From assembly GCA_026413755.1 (NCBI GenBank), contig JAOAKH010000002.1, positions 37,348 to 101,347 of the forward strand: 64,000 nt of DNA. Direction: 5' to 3'. Below, piece by piece: positions 40,350-50,134 of the stretch (positions are counted from its first letter, which is position 1; each line of letters begins with the position of its first letter). The stretch comes from Acidilobaceae archaeon. GTDB lineage: Archaea > Thermoproteota > Thermoprotei_A > Sulfolobales > Acidilobaceae. Both the position numbers and the translations under genes were made by a program. Under the pieces are notes generated by a model that saw nothing but the letters and a program-made list of their open reading frames with translations, was not told where the DNA came from and searched no databases.

Positions 40350-40595
40350 GTGAGTATAGTGCGAAAACTATATAGAATTTATTATACAACATACTCCGAA
40401 GAGGAGCATGAGAAAGTCCTGGAGGCCCTTAGGAGGTTTGGGGAAGTGAGATATGTTCCCTCAAGCCTCCTCCGGGAGTTCAGGTTCGTGGAGCTGAAGC
40501 TAGAGGAGCCGGGCAAAGAGGAGGAGATAAGGGCTGTCGTGGCTGCCATAGTAGGAGAGAGAGTTAAAGTGGACTGGATAGACGCGAGCAGGTGA
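40350..40595 (+). CDS. Unknown 81-residue protein coupled to IleRS
   Basis: No family is recognised. The small charged product has a beta-alpha-beta look: L-Y-R-I-Y-Y-T-T-Y, helix [14 protein letters not shown], strand [15 protein letters not shown], then helix [10 protein letters not shown] and strand V-K-V-D-W-I. A ferredoxin-like fold is plausible. The GTG start is about 30 bases past CTATAAGG (40319-40326). The stop overlaps the GTG start of ileS by four bases, so the two are translationally coupled. Confidence 0.62.
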   Translation: MSIVRKLYRIYYTTYSEEEHEKVLEALRRFGEVRYVPSSLLREFRFVELKLEEPGKEEEIRAVVAAIVGERVKVDWIDASR

Positions 40596-43500
40596 GAGAA
40601 GTGAGGGTGCAGGACAGGCTCTCAGGGGAGAAATACGATCAGTTTATGATAGAGGCAGAGGTAAAGGAGTTCTGGGAGAGGGAGAAGGTATATGAGCAGG
40701 TGAGGAGGAGGAAAGGAAGGAAGTTTTACTTCCTCGACGGCCCTCCTTATGCCTCTGCCAAGTCCATCCACGTTGGCACTGCGTGGAACAAGGTCATAAA
40801 GGACGCTGTGATAAGGTATCATCGCATGCTCGGCTACAGCGTTTGGGACAAGCCTGGCTATGACACGCATGGGCTGCCGATAGAGGTAAAGATAGAGCAA
40901 TCCTTGGGGATCAAGAGCAAGAAGGAGATCCAGAGTGTGGGCATAGACAAGTTCGTGGAGGCATGTAAAGGCTTCGTAAAGGAAAACATGGAGGCCATGA
41001 GTAGGCAGTTCGCGGAGATAGGGGCCTCCCTTGACTGGGAGAACCCCTATGTGACTTACGAGAACTCGTACATAGAGTCGGGCTGGTGGCTCATAAAGAG
41101 GGCTCACGAGAGGGGGCTGCTCTACAAGGGGTACAAGGTCCTCCACTGGTGCCCGCGCTGCGAGACTGTGCTGGCGGACTACGAGGTCTCAGAGTATAGG
41201 GAGCTAGAAGATCCCTCTATATACGTTAAGCTCCCCGTGAGGGGGAGGGAGAGGGAGTACCTGCTGATCTGGACCACCACTCCCTGGACGATCCCTGCTA
41301 ACGTCTTCGTCATGGCCCACCCGCAGATAGAGTACGCGAGGGTGAAAGTGGGGGACGAGGTGCTTATATTAGCTAGGCAGAGGCTCGAGGAGGTCATGAG
41401 CGAGGCCGGCGTCAGCCGCTACGAGGTCCTTGAGAGCTTCCCGGGGAGCAGGCTGGAGGGGTTAGAGTACGATCACCCCCTGGAAGAGCTCGTCGACGTG
41501 CAGAGGGAGCTGAGGCAGTACCACAGGGTCGTCATGGCTCCTGAGGGGGTGACGGCCTACGAGGGAACGGGGCTGGTGCACGCGGCCTCCGGCCACGGCA
41601 CGGTGGACTACGAGGTGGCCTCGAGGCTGGGGATGCCTATAGTCTCTCTCGTGGACGAGGTGGGCAGGATGACGAGGGAAGCAGGCAAGTACGCTGGGAT
41701 GCACTTCAGGGAGGAGGCCAACAGGGCAGTGGAGGAGGACCTTAGGAGAAAAGGGGCCCTCTTCCACTCCTCACGCCTTGTTCACCGCTACCCTGTCTGC
41801 TGGCGCTGTAAGACGCCGCTGGCGCTCAGGGCTACGGAGCAGTGGTTCATAGCAGTGACGAAGCTGAGGGACGAGCTCATTAGGGAGGCCTCCTCAGTGG
41901 AGTGGGTGCCGGAGTGGGCTAGGACGAGGTTTATGAACATGCTGGAGGAGGTGAGGGACTGGGCTATAAGCAGGCAGAGGTTCTGGGGCATACCGCTGCC
42001 CGTATGGGTCTGCAGGAAGTGCAAGAAGTATCACGTCGTGGGCAGCGTGCAGGAGCTCAGGGAGCTTGGCGGCGAAGTGCCGGAGGACCTACACAGGCCT
42101 TGGATAGACAGGGTGATCATTAGATGTCCGTACTGCGGGGGAGAGGCAGAGAGGGTGCCAGATGTGCTAGACGTGTGGTTCGACAGCGGCGTGGCTTTCT
42201 ATGCAAGCCTTGGCTACCCTGCTAACAGGCAGTTGTACGAAGAGCTGGAGCCCGCAGACTTCATCGTTGAGGGCCACGACCAGACGAGGGGCTGGTTCTT
42301 CAGCCTCCTGAGGAGCGGCGTCATAGGCTTCGGCAAGTCGCCCTACAGGCGCGTGTTGGTGCACGGCTTTGCTCTGGACGAGCAGGGGAGGGAGATGCAC
42401 AAGAGCCTGGGGAACTACGTAGAGTTCGAGGAACTAATATCGAAGGTGCCGCGGGACGTAGTGAGGCTCTGGCTCCTCAGCTCCACTGTGTGGGAGGACC
42501 TGCGGTTCTCCTGGAAGGGCCTGGAGCAGACGGCAAGGGACTTCACGGTTTTCTGGAACACCTTCGTCTTCGCCTCCACCTACATGAGCCTAGATGCCTT
42601 CGATCCAGAGGAGAGTAGCATAGAGAGCGTGGAGAGCTATCTTGAGCCCGTGGACCGCTGGCTCATATCGCGGACTAACAGCTTGATAGCTCAATACCAC
42701 GAGGCCATGGGAGGCCTCAGGCCACACGACGCGGTGCGGGCCCTGCGCTCCTTCCTCCTTGAAGACGTGAGCAGGTTCTATGTGAGGCTCATAAGGAGGA
42801 GGGTCTGGGAAGAGAGAGACACGCCGAGCAAGAGGGCTGCATACGCGACCCTATACTATGCTCTGAGGGCTTGGCTCCTCCTGGCTGCCCCCATAATACC
42901 CTTCCTCAGCGAGTACATATACCAGAGGTTCATGAGGCCAGCTGAGAGGGGCGCTGCGCTCAGCGTTCACATGATGCTCCTCCCCCAGCCAGAGAAGCAT
43001 AGAGTTGATGAGAAGCTAGAGAGGGAGGTGAGCCTCATCAGGGAGCTAGCAGAGGAGGTGCTGGCAGCGCGCGCAAATGCGGGCCTGAGGCTCAGGAGGC
43101 CTGTGAGCAAGGTGATAGTTGTGCCGAAGAGGAGGGAGCTGGCAGAGGCCGTGAGCTCTCTGAAGGACATGCTCGCTGAGCTGGTGAACTCAAAGGCCGT
43201 GGAGCTAGAGAGCGAGGCCTTCCTCGAGGGGCTGAGGGCTTACGCAGTGAAGCCCTTGCTGGGCGAGATAGGGAGGGAGTTCAAGAAGCTAACGCCGGAA
43301 GTGTTGAAGCTTATAGAGGCAAGGGGGGCAGAGGTGGCGCAAGCTATCGCAGAGAGGGGGTATTTCGAGGCAGAAGTGAACGGCGAGAGGGTGAGGCTGG
43401 AGCGCAGGCACTTAGAGCTTGTAGCCGAGTACCCAGAGTGGCTGGTTGTGAGGGAGTCCGAGCTAGCTATAATAGCCATAGATAAGAGGCTGAGCGAGCT

Positions 43501-43765
43501 AGAGGAGGCAGAGGGCTACGCTAGGGAGGTAATCAGGAGGGCACAGCATATGAGGAAGGAGGCGAGGCTCATGATAGAGGACAGAGTTGTTCTCTGGGTT
43601 AGCGGCGACAAGGAAATGGTGGAGGCGGTGAGGAAGATGGAGGAGTTCGTTAAGAACGAGGTGAGGGCCGTTAAGGTATTCTACAACATGCCAGAGGAGG
43701 GGGCTTTTGCGCGGGAGTGGGAGATAGATGACAAGAAGGTGACCATAGGGATAAGGAGGGCATGA
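40592..43765 (+). CDS. ileS: Isoleucyl-tRNA synthetase
   Basis: This class I synthetase charges tRNA-Ile. The 1057-residue product is of normal archaeal/eukaryotic-type length. The HIGH-type motif is H-V-G-T near residue 56, preceded by L-D-G-P-P-Y-A. The editing domain has [11 protein letters not shown] near 230. Zinc-binding cysteines appear in C-W-R-C near 405, C-R-K-C near 476 and C-P-Y-C near 513. The KMSKS-type loop reads M-H-K-S-L-G-N near 606. It is coupled to the genes on both sides by four-base overlaps. Confidence 0.96.
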   Translation: MREVRVQDRLSGEKYDQFMIEAEVKEFWEREKVYEQVRRRKGRKFYFLDGPPYASAKSIHVGTAWNKVIKDAVIRYHRMLGYSVWDKPGYDTHGLPIEVKIEQSLGIKSKKEIQSVGIDKFVEACKGFVKENMEAMSRQFAEIGASLDWENPYVTYENSYIESGWWLIKRAHERGLLYKGYKVLHWCPRCETVLADYEVSEYRELEDPSIYVKLPVRGREREYLLIWTTTPWTIPANVFVMAHPQIEYARVKVGDEVLILARQRLEEVMSEAGVSRYEVLESFPGSRLEGLEYDHPLEELVDVQRELRQYHRVVMAPEGVTAYEGTGLVHAASGHGTVDYEVASRLGMPIVSLVDEVGRMTREAGKYAGMHFREEANRAVEEDLRRKGALFHSSRLVHRYPVCWRCKTPLALRATEQWFIAVTKLRDELIREASSVEWVPEWARTRFMNMLEEVRDWAISRQRFWGIPLPVWVCRKCKKYHVVGSVQELRELGGEVPEDLHRPWIDRVIIRCPYCGGEAERVPDVLDVWFDSGVAFYASLGYPANRQLYEELEPADFIVEGHDQTRGWFFSLLRSGVIGFGKSPYRRVLVHGFALDEQGREMHKSLGNYVEFEELISKVPRDVVRLWLLSSTVWEDLRFSWKGLEQTARDFTVFWNTFVFASTYMSLDAFDPEESSIESVESYLEPVDRWLISRTNSLIAQYHEAMGGLRPHDAVRALRSFLLEDVSRFYVRLIRRRVWEERDTPSKRAAYATLYYALRAWLLLAAPIIPFLSEYIYQRFMRPAERGAALSVHMMLLPQPEKHRVDEKLEREVSLIRELAEEVLAARANAGLRLRRPVSKVIVVPKRRELAEAVSSLKDMLAELVNSKAVELESEAFLEGLRAYAVKPLLGEIGREFKKLTPEVLKLIEARGAEVAQAIAERGYFEAEVNGERVRLERRHLELVAEYPEWLVVRESELAIIAIDKRLSELEEAEGYAREVIRRAQHMRKEARLMIEDRVVLWVSGDKEMVEAVRKMEEFVKNEVRAVKVFYNMPEEGAFAREWEIDDKKVTIGIRRA

Positions 43766-44376
43766 AGCCTAAGGTCTACCCGAGCGAGCTACGGCTCTAC
43801 CACTACTGCCCCCGCCTCCTATTCTTCGAGACTCACATGGGAAGAGGGAGGGTAGGCCTCCTCAAGAGGCTAGACCTCTTCATTCGCTCGCTCATCCATG
43901 CGGCAGCAGGCCTCTGGGCGAGGCTGAAGGGCATGAGGGTGGAGGAGCCCATGGAGGCCGACATGGGGGCCTACGTGCTCAAGGGTAGACCGGACCAGTA
44001 CTCTATAAGGGACGGCGAGGCCCTAGTGGTGGAGCTGAAGACCTCGAGGAAGCCCCGCGAGGGGGCGTGGCTAGGGGACTACTTACAGGCTCTCTCCTAC
44101 GTCCTCATTCTCAAGGAGAAGGGAGCAGCGAAGAGGGCGCGGGTAGGGATCAAGTACCTCGACGGCTCTGCCTCCTTTGAGGTTAAGGAGGAGCACCTCG
44201 AGCTGGCTAGGAAGGCGGCCTTCGAGGTCATGCTAACGAAGGAGGGGGTGATACCTTTTGCAAATAGGTCCGACAGGAGGTGCTCCCGCTGCGCCTATAG
44301 GGAGGAGTGCGAAGCCCTGGGCGACCTCTGGGGAGAGATGGGGGAGTGGGTGAAGGAGAGGAGAGTCATAGCCTAG
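43762..44376 (+). CDS. Cas4-like RecB-family nuclease, orphan
   Basis: The 204-residue product has the Cas4 layout: an N-terminal [10 protein letters not shown] with the first iron-sulfur cysteine, K-G-R-P-D-Q-Y near residue 75, V-V-E-L-K-T-S near 92 (PD-(D/E)xK active site), a downstream Q-A-L-S-Y motif, and three C-terminal cysteines in [10 protein letters not shown] that complete the 4Fe-4S site. Cas4 trims prespacers, but stand-alone homologues act as general DNA exonucleases. No cas gene or repeat array is in the window. It overlaps ileS by four bases (ATGA). Confidence 0.82.
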   Translation: MKPKVYPSELRLYHYCPRLLFFETHMGRGRVGLLKRLDLFIRSLIHAAAGLWARLKGMRVEEPMEADMGAYVLKGRPDQYSIRDGEALVVELKTSRKPREGAWLGDYLQALSYVLILKEKGAAKRARVGIKYLDGSASFEVKEEHLELARKAAFEVMLTKEGVIPFANRSDRRCSRCAYREECEALGDLWGEMGEWVKERRVIA

Positions 44377-45449
44377 AGCTCCACCTCGAGGACGCGGGAG
44401 GAAGGTATGCCCTCCTTGGTCCACCTTGCCTCTATCGCTACGCGAGGGGACCGCGAGGGGAGCCTGGTTATGTCAAGAGAGAGGGAGACCTTAACGCTCT
44501 CGTGAGGCCCTATGGGGTCTAGCCTCACCTCCTTGACGTATATGGTAGACTGCTTCACTGCAATGCTCACGTCCTCTGCCGCCTCGTTCCCTGAGTTCCT
44601 CACCAGGAGCTCGATGGTCCTGGAGCTCCCCTCCTTCTTCAGATCTAGCAGCGCTAGCTCCAGCGGCGCTGGGAGGGCTCTGTTCACAAATAGGAGAGCC
44701 GTCACGACAACCTTCTTCGGATATATCTTCACCTCCTGCGCCGGGTATTCTATCTCCACCTCCTTCGCTCCCTTTGCCGCTAGCTCCACTACCCTCATGC
44801 CGGGGCCGCTGACCTCCGCCCTCTCCCCTGCAGAGATCCTCAGGACGGCGCGTGGAGACCTCACTAGCGCTGCCGCTACAACGCTGGTCTCCTTCCCTAC
44901 CTCTGCAGGCAGGGAGAGAGGAAACCTCACCTTGTCTCCCGGCTCGAGGCCGAGGAAGCCAGAGAAGTACGCTAGCGAGTAGCGGGCCTTCCGTAGGGAG
45001 AAGGCGTTCACCATGCTGGCCTCTACTACGGTTATGGGGTGAGTAGAGTCATATGAGAGCCGGAGGGTGCAGCCCTGTAGCGCGTTCTTCTTGGCAGAAA
45101 GTATGGGAGAGGTGTCGTAAAGGGCGCCCATGAGGCGACCTTCCTCCAGATCCATGACCACCTGAGGCTTGAACTCCCTCGCTACGGTAACTCCCTCTAG
45201 CTCCATCCTCCACCTCAGAGGCGCCTTCAGGTGCGGCGGGGCAAGGACGGCGACGGTAAGGTAGCTAAACCTTACGGCAGCGTTGCGAGGCCTCGCTGGG
45301 GGCAGCCTCAGGGAGGCCCTCTTCACAGCATTTGCTCCTTCGCCCATGACTAGCTCTGGGGAAGAGAAGGAGAAGGAGAGGACGCCCTCTCCCACCTCCT
45401 CCCTGATCTTTACGAGGCCCCCCTTTACCAAATTACCACCTGCGAGCAT
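44373..45449 (-). CDS. Unknown beta-rich protein with CARDB-like C terminus
   Basis: I do not recognise the overall family. From ATG 45449 the product has 358 residues. The first two thirds are beta-strand rich with no membrane segment or signal peptide. The last about 100 residues (R-T-I-E-L-L-V-R-N-S-G-N-E-A-A-E-D-V-S, then P-I-G-P-H-E-S-V-K-V-S-L) look like a CARDB/NPCBM-type Ig-like sheet. This is unusual for a protein without a secretion signal. The frame is open to 45473 but runs into the TATA region; TTG 45431 is an alternative start. It diverges from the permease and overlaps the convergent Cas4-like gene by four bases. Confidence 0.6.
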   Translation of the reverse strand: MLAGGNLVKGGLVKIREEVGEGVLSFSFSSPELVMGEGANAVKRASLRLPPARPRNAAVRFSYLTVAVLAPPHLKAPLRWRMELEGVTVAREFKPQVVMDLEEGRLMGALYDTSPILSAKKNALQGCTLRLSYDSTHPITVVEASMVNAFSLRKARYSLAYFSGFLGLEPGDKVRFPLSLPAEVGKETSVVAAALVRSPRAVLRISAGERAEVSGPGMRVVELAAKGAKEVEIEYPAQEVKIYPKKVVVTALLFVNRALPAPLELALLDLKKEGSSRTIELLVRNSGNEAAEDVSIAVKQSTIYVKEVRLDPIGPHESVKVSLSLDITRLPSRSPRVAIEARWTKEGIPSSRVLEVEL

Positions 45450-45500
45450 GGCTCTGCTTGAGCTTATAAACACTTAAGAGCCGTAGGCGCGAGGAGAGAG

Positions 45501-46976
45501 GTGCGACTGATGACGAGTACGGTTGACCTCTTGAAGGCTTTCCTAATAGTCTTCAACCCCATTGCCGCCTTTGCCATAGCTACTGCGGGGGGCTTCGACT
45601 TCAGGCAAACAGTTTCCATGAGCATACTAGTCCTCTTCATCAGCGCTACCCTCCTATACTGGCAGTTCCGCGTCGCCTTCGCTCTGCTAGGGGTGTCTGT
45701 GCTCTTCACGCTTGGGCTTTTGGACCTCAAGCACTTCGTCGTCTTTGCACAGCTCGACGTGATCATATTCCTCGTAGGAATGATGACCGTCATAGGCATC
45801 TTAGAGGAGAGGCACTTCTTCGATTACCTCCTCGACACCCTTGGCTCCCGCATAAGGTCTGGGACTGCCCTATATGCCATGATCCTCTCCATGGCAGCCT
45901 TCATGGCGGCGCTCGTGGACGAAGTGACCTCTATCATCTTCATAACGCTGTTCATAATAAAGATCTCAGAGAGGCTCAGAATAGATCCTGTCCCTCTCGT
46001 GCTCGCGGCTGTCTTCACCACTAACGTGGGGAGCAGCGCCACCGTTGTGGGCAACCCGATAGGGGTGATCGTGGCGCTCAGGGGAGGCTTCACTTTCACA
46101 GACTTCCTCACCTGGGCTGCTCCAAACGCCCTCCTCGTCCTGCTGGCTTCCATCGTTGCCTCCCTAGTGCTCTGGAGAGGTTACGTGGCAGAGATTAACG
46201 CAAAGATGGGCAAGGGGGGCATAAGGCTGGAGATAGGCGAGGAGATAAGGAGGCTTCAGCTAGTGAACTGGGTCCTCTTCTTAGGCACCATAGGCATGCT
46301 AGTTCTTCATCACCCGCTGGAGGAGATGCTGGAGGGCCTCCTAGGGAAGGAGAAGGGCTCCATGAAGAACGTGTTGCTCGTGGCTACTCCCATGTTCTGG
46401 TCAGCCGTGGGGCTGCTCCTAGAGAGGCACAAGGCGAGGGAAATAGTGACCCACAGGGTGGACTGGTGGACGCTGCTGTTCTTCCTGCTCCTCTTCTCTA
46501 CCGTAGGGACCTTGAAGTACACGGGCGCCAGCGTGAAGATGGGGGAGTACATAGTTGCCTTCGGCAGCTACCTCGGCGGCTTCCTGGGCTCAGCTCAGGC
46601 GGGGACCCTGCTGACCATATACGTCTCCCAGGGCCTTCTCACCGCCTTCCTTGACAACGTGCTAGCCATAGCTGTGCTGATCCCCGTGGTGTACTCCCTT
46701 TACGAGGCGAAGGGGTGGAACGTGTTCAGCATGTTCTGGGCCCTCCTCTTCTCCGGCACGATGGCAGGGAACTACACGCCGATAGGCTCCACCGCCAACA
46801 TAATAGCGCTGGGCCTCATGGAGAAGAAGGGCAAAAAGATCTCCTTTGGCTACTGGCTCAAGTACGCCATACCCATAGCCACGCTCCAAGTGATCATGTC
46901 CTGGCTCTGGCTTAACATGATCATAGAGCCCCGAGCGCCGGCAGACTACAGACCTCCGCCCCTCACCGGCGAGTAG
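45501..46976 (+). CDS. ArsB/NhaD-type ion transporter
   Basis: The 491-residue product is an integral membrane protein with about 11-12 segments. Features of the ArsB/NhaD/SLC13 ion-transporter group are visible: V-I-F-L-V-G-M-M-T-V near residue 90, V-D-E-V-T-S-I-I-F-I-T near 138, T-N-V-G-S-S-A-T-V-V-G-N-P near 174, and in the second half L-D-N-V-L-A-I-A and N-Y-T-P-I-G-S-T-A-N near 425. The two N-P/S-T-A-N re-entrant loops fit an antiporter or anion carrier. Sodium/proton exchange is the most likely reading; arsenite export cannot be excluded. GTG 45501 or ATG 45510 may be the start. Confidence 0.85.
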   Translation: MRLMTSTVDLLKAFLIVFNPIAAFAIATAGGFDFRQTVSMSILVLFISATLLYWQFRVAFALLGVSVLFTLGLLDLKHFVVFAQLDVIIFLVGMMTVIGILEERHFFDYLLDTLGSRIRSGTALYAMILSMAAFMAALVDEVTSIIFITLFIIKISERLRIDPVPLVLAAVFTTNVGSSATVVGNPIGVIVALRGGFTFTDFLTWAAPNALLVLLASIVASLVLWRGYVAEINAKMGKGGIRLEIGEEIRRLQLVNWVLFLGTIGMLVLHHPLEEMLEGLLGKEKGSMKNVLLVATPMFWSAVGLLLERHKAREIVTHRVDWWTLLFFLLLFSTVGTLKYTGASVKMGEYIVAFGSYLGGFLGSAQAGTLLTIYVSQGLLTAFLDNVLAIAVLIPVVYSLYEAKGWNVFSMFWALLFSGTMAGNYTPIGSTANIIALGLMEKKGKKISFGYWLKYAIPIATLQVIMSWLWLNMIIEPRAPADYRPPPLTGE

Positions 46977-47033
46977 TCTATATAGTTTAGCTCGTTTAAG
47001 CTCGAGTTCTTCAATGCGCCCAGAGGTGAGAAA

Positions 47034-48728
47034 TTGGGAAGCCCTTTCGGACCCTTTGCGCATAGGATCACGCTGGTGCTCCTCTTCCTCTTGCTCTTGA
47101 CAATAGGTTATCTCTCTCAGTCGACGGCCATGGGGGCCGTGCAGAGCTGGAGGGAGTACAGGAACCCTTACCTAGAGGAGCTCAAGAGCGTAAGACGCGT
47201 AGAGATCTCCCATGACCCCCTGGCCAAGCACCTTGTGATGGTGCTGCTAGATGGGCTGAGCGAGAGCTCCCTCCTATACCTAATGGAGCGCGAGGAGAGC
47301 GTGAGGGCAGTAGTAAGTAGGGGGGCTTTGCTCGTGGGCGGTAAAACCGTAGTGCCCTCCGTGTCTTACCCCACGAGGGCCACCATGCTCAGCGGGGCGC
47401 CGCCGGAGGTGCACGAGGTCTCCTCTAACTGGTTCTCGAGGAGGATGGAGGTGGACAACCTCTTTGCAATAGCGAAGGAGAGGGGCTATGTTTTGTTAAA
47501 CGTGGGGGACGGCAGCATACACAAGATCGTGGGCCACCTCCTCGACGAGTCCTACCCAATGGAAGACGGCGCGAGCCAGGCAGCGGTGGCCCTCCAAAAA
47601 GCCGAGGAGGTGCTGAAGCGTAGGGCCGCAGCAGGGGAGAGGGCGTTCCTCTGGGTGGGCATAACTGACATAGACACGATGGGGCACAAGGCGGGGCCAT
47701 ACACGGAAGAGTACAACGCCACGATCATATACGTCTTCTCGCTCCTGAACAGCTTCCTCTCCTCGCTCGAGAGGGAGGGACTGCTTAAGGAGAGCCTCGT
47801 AGTGGTGCTGAACGACCACGGCTTCAAGAGGGGAGGGCACCATGGGGGTTACGAGGAGGAAGTGAGGGCCTTCTTCATGCTCCTCATATCTCCTGCCGCC
47901 GTCCCAGGGGTTCACAGGAGCAACTTTGATCAGATGGACGTGGCGCCCACGATATCCATGATCATGGGCTGGCCTCTGCCTGCTAACTCCCTGGGGAGTC
48001 CCATAGGGACTGGGATCAGGGTAGATGCTCGGAGGCTCTCCGACTACCTCTCCGCCTCGAGGCAGCAGGCCATCTCAACGCTTATGGCGCTTGCCGACAG
48101 CGTAGGAGCGAGCTTAAACGACGAAAGCCCCAAGGAGCTGTATTTACAGGTCTCCGCAGAGGCGGTAAGGAGGGAGGCTCTAACGAGGTATGCTTTTTCC
48201 CTCTTGATCTTTCTCGTGCTCTCCGCCATAGCTGCCATCTCGTTGCTACTCTTCTACATGCTTGAAGGGAGCGGACGGAGGGCAGTGCTGCTAACCTTAG
48301 GGGCGGCCCTGCTGTACGAGCTCTCTTTCTGGGCCTTCTACTCCTTCTTGGGGAGGCCCTTCACGCTCTCCGACGTCTACTCCTTCAGCGGTTACTTGGG
48401 CATAGTGAGGGCGAGCGTGCTCTTCGCCTCCATTGTTTTGGGCGCTGCCGCCGGCGTTAGGGAGCTCACGCAGTCTCGGGGGGGTTTTGCCTCCACGGCG
48501 GCGCTGGTGCTCTCTGCCCTCTGGGTGGTTACCCTGCTCTCCCTCCTCCAGCCGCTCTACTTCAACGCCATATATGGAGTGACGATAACCATGCCCTTCC
48601 CCAACTGGGATCAAGGCTTCGTCTTCTTCCTCTCCCTCATAAGGGAGGCTTTCCTCGGCCTGCTGGGAGCCCCTCTTGCAATGGCCATAGCCTTGTTCAT
48701 AGCAGCCCTCTCTCGCATCATTAGGTAG
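47034..48728 (+). CDS. Membrane-anchored phosphodiesterase (alkaline-phosphatase superfamily)
   Basis: The 564-residue product starts with a signal-anchor (L-V-L-L-F-L-L-L-L-T-I). Residues about 50-340 form a type I phosphodiesterase/nucleotide-pyrophosphatase domain: V-M-V-L-L-D-G-L near 62, the nucleophile region S-Y-P-T-R-A-T-M-L-S-G near 105, I-T-D-I-D-T-M-G-H near 210, N-D-H-G near 262 and G-H-H-G-G. Five or so membrane helices follow from about 380. This arrangement recalls the ethanolamine-phosphate transferases of GPI synthesis (PIG-O type). It may modify lipids or glycans outside the membrane. The TTG follows a GAGGTGA ribosome site. Confidence 0.82.
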   Translation: MGSPFGPFAHRITLVLLFLLLLTIGYLSQSTAMGAVQSWREYRNPYLEELKSVRRVEISHDPLAKHLVMVLLDGLSESSLLYLMEREESVRAVVSRGALLVGGKTVVPSVSYPTRATMLSGAPPEVHEVSSNWFSRRMEVDNLFAIAKERGYVLLNVGDGSIHKIVGHLLDESYPMEDGASQAAVALQKAEEVLKRRAAAGERAFLWVGITDIDTMGHKAGPYTEEYNATIIYVFSLLNSFLSSLEREGLLKESLVVVLNDHGFKRGGHHGGYEEEVRAFFMLLISPAAVPGVHRSNFDQMDVAPTISMIMGWPLPANSLGSPIGTGIRVDARRLSDYLSASRQQAISTLMALADSVGASLNDESPKELYLQVSAEAVRREALTRYAFSLLIFLVLSAIAAISLLLFYMLEGSGRRAVLLTLGAALLYELSFWAFYSFLGRPFTLSDVYSFSGYLGIVRASVLFASIVLGAAAGVRELTQSRGGFASTAALVLSALWVVTLLSLLQPLYFNAIYGVTITMPFPNWDQGFVFFLSLIREAFLGLLGAPLAMAIALFIAALSRIIR

Positions 48729-48770
48729 CTTTTTAACGCTCCTGATGTCCTCCTCCCTTCGGGGTCTTCA

Positions 48771-49391
48771 GTGAGCGTTGCGAGCCTAGATCTACGTCAC
48801 GGCCTCAGGATACTTCACGTCTCTGACGTACACTGCGTCACAGAGAACCTCTCGGAGGTGCTCTCAGAGGAGAGCTACGACCTCGTCATAGCCAGCGGAG
48901 ACTTCGAGTGCGTGGACACGGCTGAGGCTCTCTCTAGCGCCAGAGCGCCCGCCTTTGCGGTTACTGGTAACATGGATGGGCCTGCAGTGTACAGGAAGCT
49001 GAAGGCCCTAGGTCTCCTCTTGGACGGCAGGGTTGTGAGCCACCAGGGCTTCTCCCTCGGAGGGCTGGGGGGGCTGGACGTGAGGACCAATGCAGCCAGG
49101 CTGGAGAGGGAGCTGAGGGAGCACGGAAGAGTGGAGATCTTCGTCTCTCACCACCCCCCAAAGGGGGTGTTGGATGAAATCTACGCGGGTAAGCACATAG
49201 GGCTCGAAGAGGTGAGGAAGCTTGTGGAGCTCGCGTCTCCACGCCTTCACCTCTTTGGCCATGCTCATGAGAGGAGAGGCCACATATCTTTAGGGGGCAC
49301 CACATATGTGAACGCAGGCCCTCTCGAGGAGGGCTACTACATGATCATAAAGTTTGGGGAGGTGGTGGAGGTAGAGGAGAAGCAGCTTTGA
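48771..49391 (+). CDS. Calcineurin-like metallophosphoesterase
   Basis: The 206-residue product has the phosphoesterase motifs H-V-S-D-V-H near residue 15, A-S-G-D-F-E near 41, V-T-G-N-M-D near 63, S-H-H-P-P near 125, and F-G-H-A-H-E near 161. The Asp in G-N-M-D replaces the usual His of G-N-H-D, as in YfcE/MJ0936-like phosphodiesterases. Its substrate is unknown. The GTG start lies about 38 bases past the TATA-like CTTTTTAAC near 48730-48738. The TGA overlaps the TTG of the next gene (TTGA). Confidence 0.83.
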   Translation: MSVASLDLRHGLRILHVSDVHCVTENLSEVLSEESYDLVIASGDFECVDTAEALSSARAPAFAVTGNMDGPAVYRKLKALGLLLDGRVVSHQGFSLGGLGGLDVRTNAARLERELREHGRVEIFVSHHPPKGVLDEIYAGKHIGLEEVRKLVELASPRLHLFGHAHERRGHISLGGTTYVNAGPLEEGYYMIIKFGEVVEVEEKQL

Positions 49392-50098
49392 GGCCTTACA
49401 CTATAATATTCTCTGCAGAGACGCTCGACGGGAAGCTTGCGAGCAAGTCGGGCTACACGAGGATAGGCTGCGAAGGCGAGCTGAGAGAGCTCCACCTGAT
49501 GAGAGCTTCGTGCGACGCCGTGATGGTGGGGGCTAACACGGCAGTGCAGGACGACCCGAGGCTTAACGTGCGCTATGCGAGCGGGCGCTCTCCGCTCAGG
49601 GTGATATTGGACCCAAATCTCCGCGTCCCACCTACCGCCAGGGCCTTTAGCGTGCCAGGGAAAGGCGTGATCATAACGCTGGGGAAGTGGGGCGAGGAGA
49701 GGCTGGAAGAGCACAGGAGGAGAGGGGTGATCGTGATCAGGGCAGGGGAAGAGAGGCTGGACCTCTATAAGGCTATGGAGAGCCTGTACGAGCTAGGCGT
49801 GAGGAGGCTGCTCGTGGAGGGCGGCGGCAGGCTGAACTGCTCCCTGCTCTCCGAGGGGCTAGCGGACGAGGTGAGGGTAACAATAGCTCCCTACGTCTTC
49901 GGCGCTGGCGTCTCCTTTGCTCACTGCGAGGAGGGCGAGCTGAGGGTGGAGCTGGCGCTGAGGGAAGTTAGGGAGCTGTGCCCTGGCTGGGTGCACCTAG
50001 TGTACCACGTCATAAGGCCTAGGAAGGGCCTGGCGGGCCCGCCGGGATTTGAACCCGGGACCTCCGGCTCCGAAGGCCGGCGCTCTGGTCCTAGCTGA
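49388..50098 (+). CDS. RibD-type riboflavin-pathway reductase
   Basis: The product resembles 2,5-diamino-6-(ribosylamino)pyrimidinone-phosphate reductase (RIB7/archaeal RibD-C type), an NADPH enzyme of riboflavin and F420 flavin synthesis with a dihydrofolate-reductase-like fold. Marks are the N terminus S-A-E-T-L-D-G-K-L-A near residue 9, A-V-M-V-G-A-N-T near 43, D-D-P-R-L-N, and L-L-V-E-G-G-G-R-L-N near 138. The family core ends near residue 214 (V-Y-H-V-I-R-P-R). The last roughly 22 codons run antisense through tRNA-Arg, with the TGA inside the tRNA. The start is TTG, coupled to the preceding gene. Confidence 0.85.
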   Translation: MRPYTIIFSAETLDGKLASKSGYTRIGCEGELRELHLMRASCDAVMVGANTAVQDDPRLNVRYASGRSPLRVILDPNLRVPPTARAFSVPGKGVIITLGKWGEERLEEHRRRGVIVIRAGEERLDLYKAMESLYELGVRRLLVEGGGRLNCSLLSEGLADEVRVTIAPYVFGAGVSFAHCEEGELRVELALREVRELCPGWVHLVYHVIRPRKGLAGPPGFEPGTSGSEGRRSGPS

Positions 50099-50109
50099 GC
50101 TACGGGCCC
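50031..50109 (-). tRNA. tRNA-Arg (anticodon TCG)
   Basis: Acceptor GGGCCCG (5' end 50109) pairs with CGGGCCC (50035-50041 on plus). The anticodon stem CCGGC/GCCGG encloses CTTCGGA, giving TCG. The T loop is TTCAAAT. The discriminator is G, and CCA is encoded (50031-50033). Most of the gene is antisense to the end of the RibD-like coding sequence. TAATAATG on the minus strand near 50128-50138 is the likely promoter. Confidence 0.94.
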
Positions 50110-50134
50110 CGTAGAGAGGTATTAGCGAGCATTA

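Noticed and set aside
43762..44376. CRISPR locus, suggested by the Cas4-like gene
   Set aside because: No repeat-spacer array and no other cas gene was found anywhere in the window.
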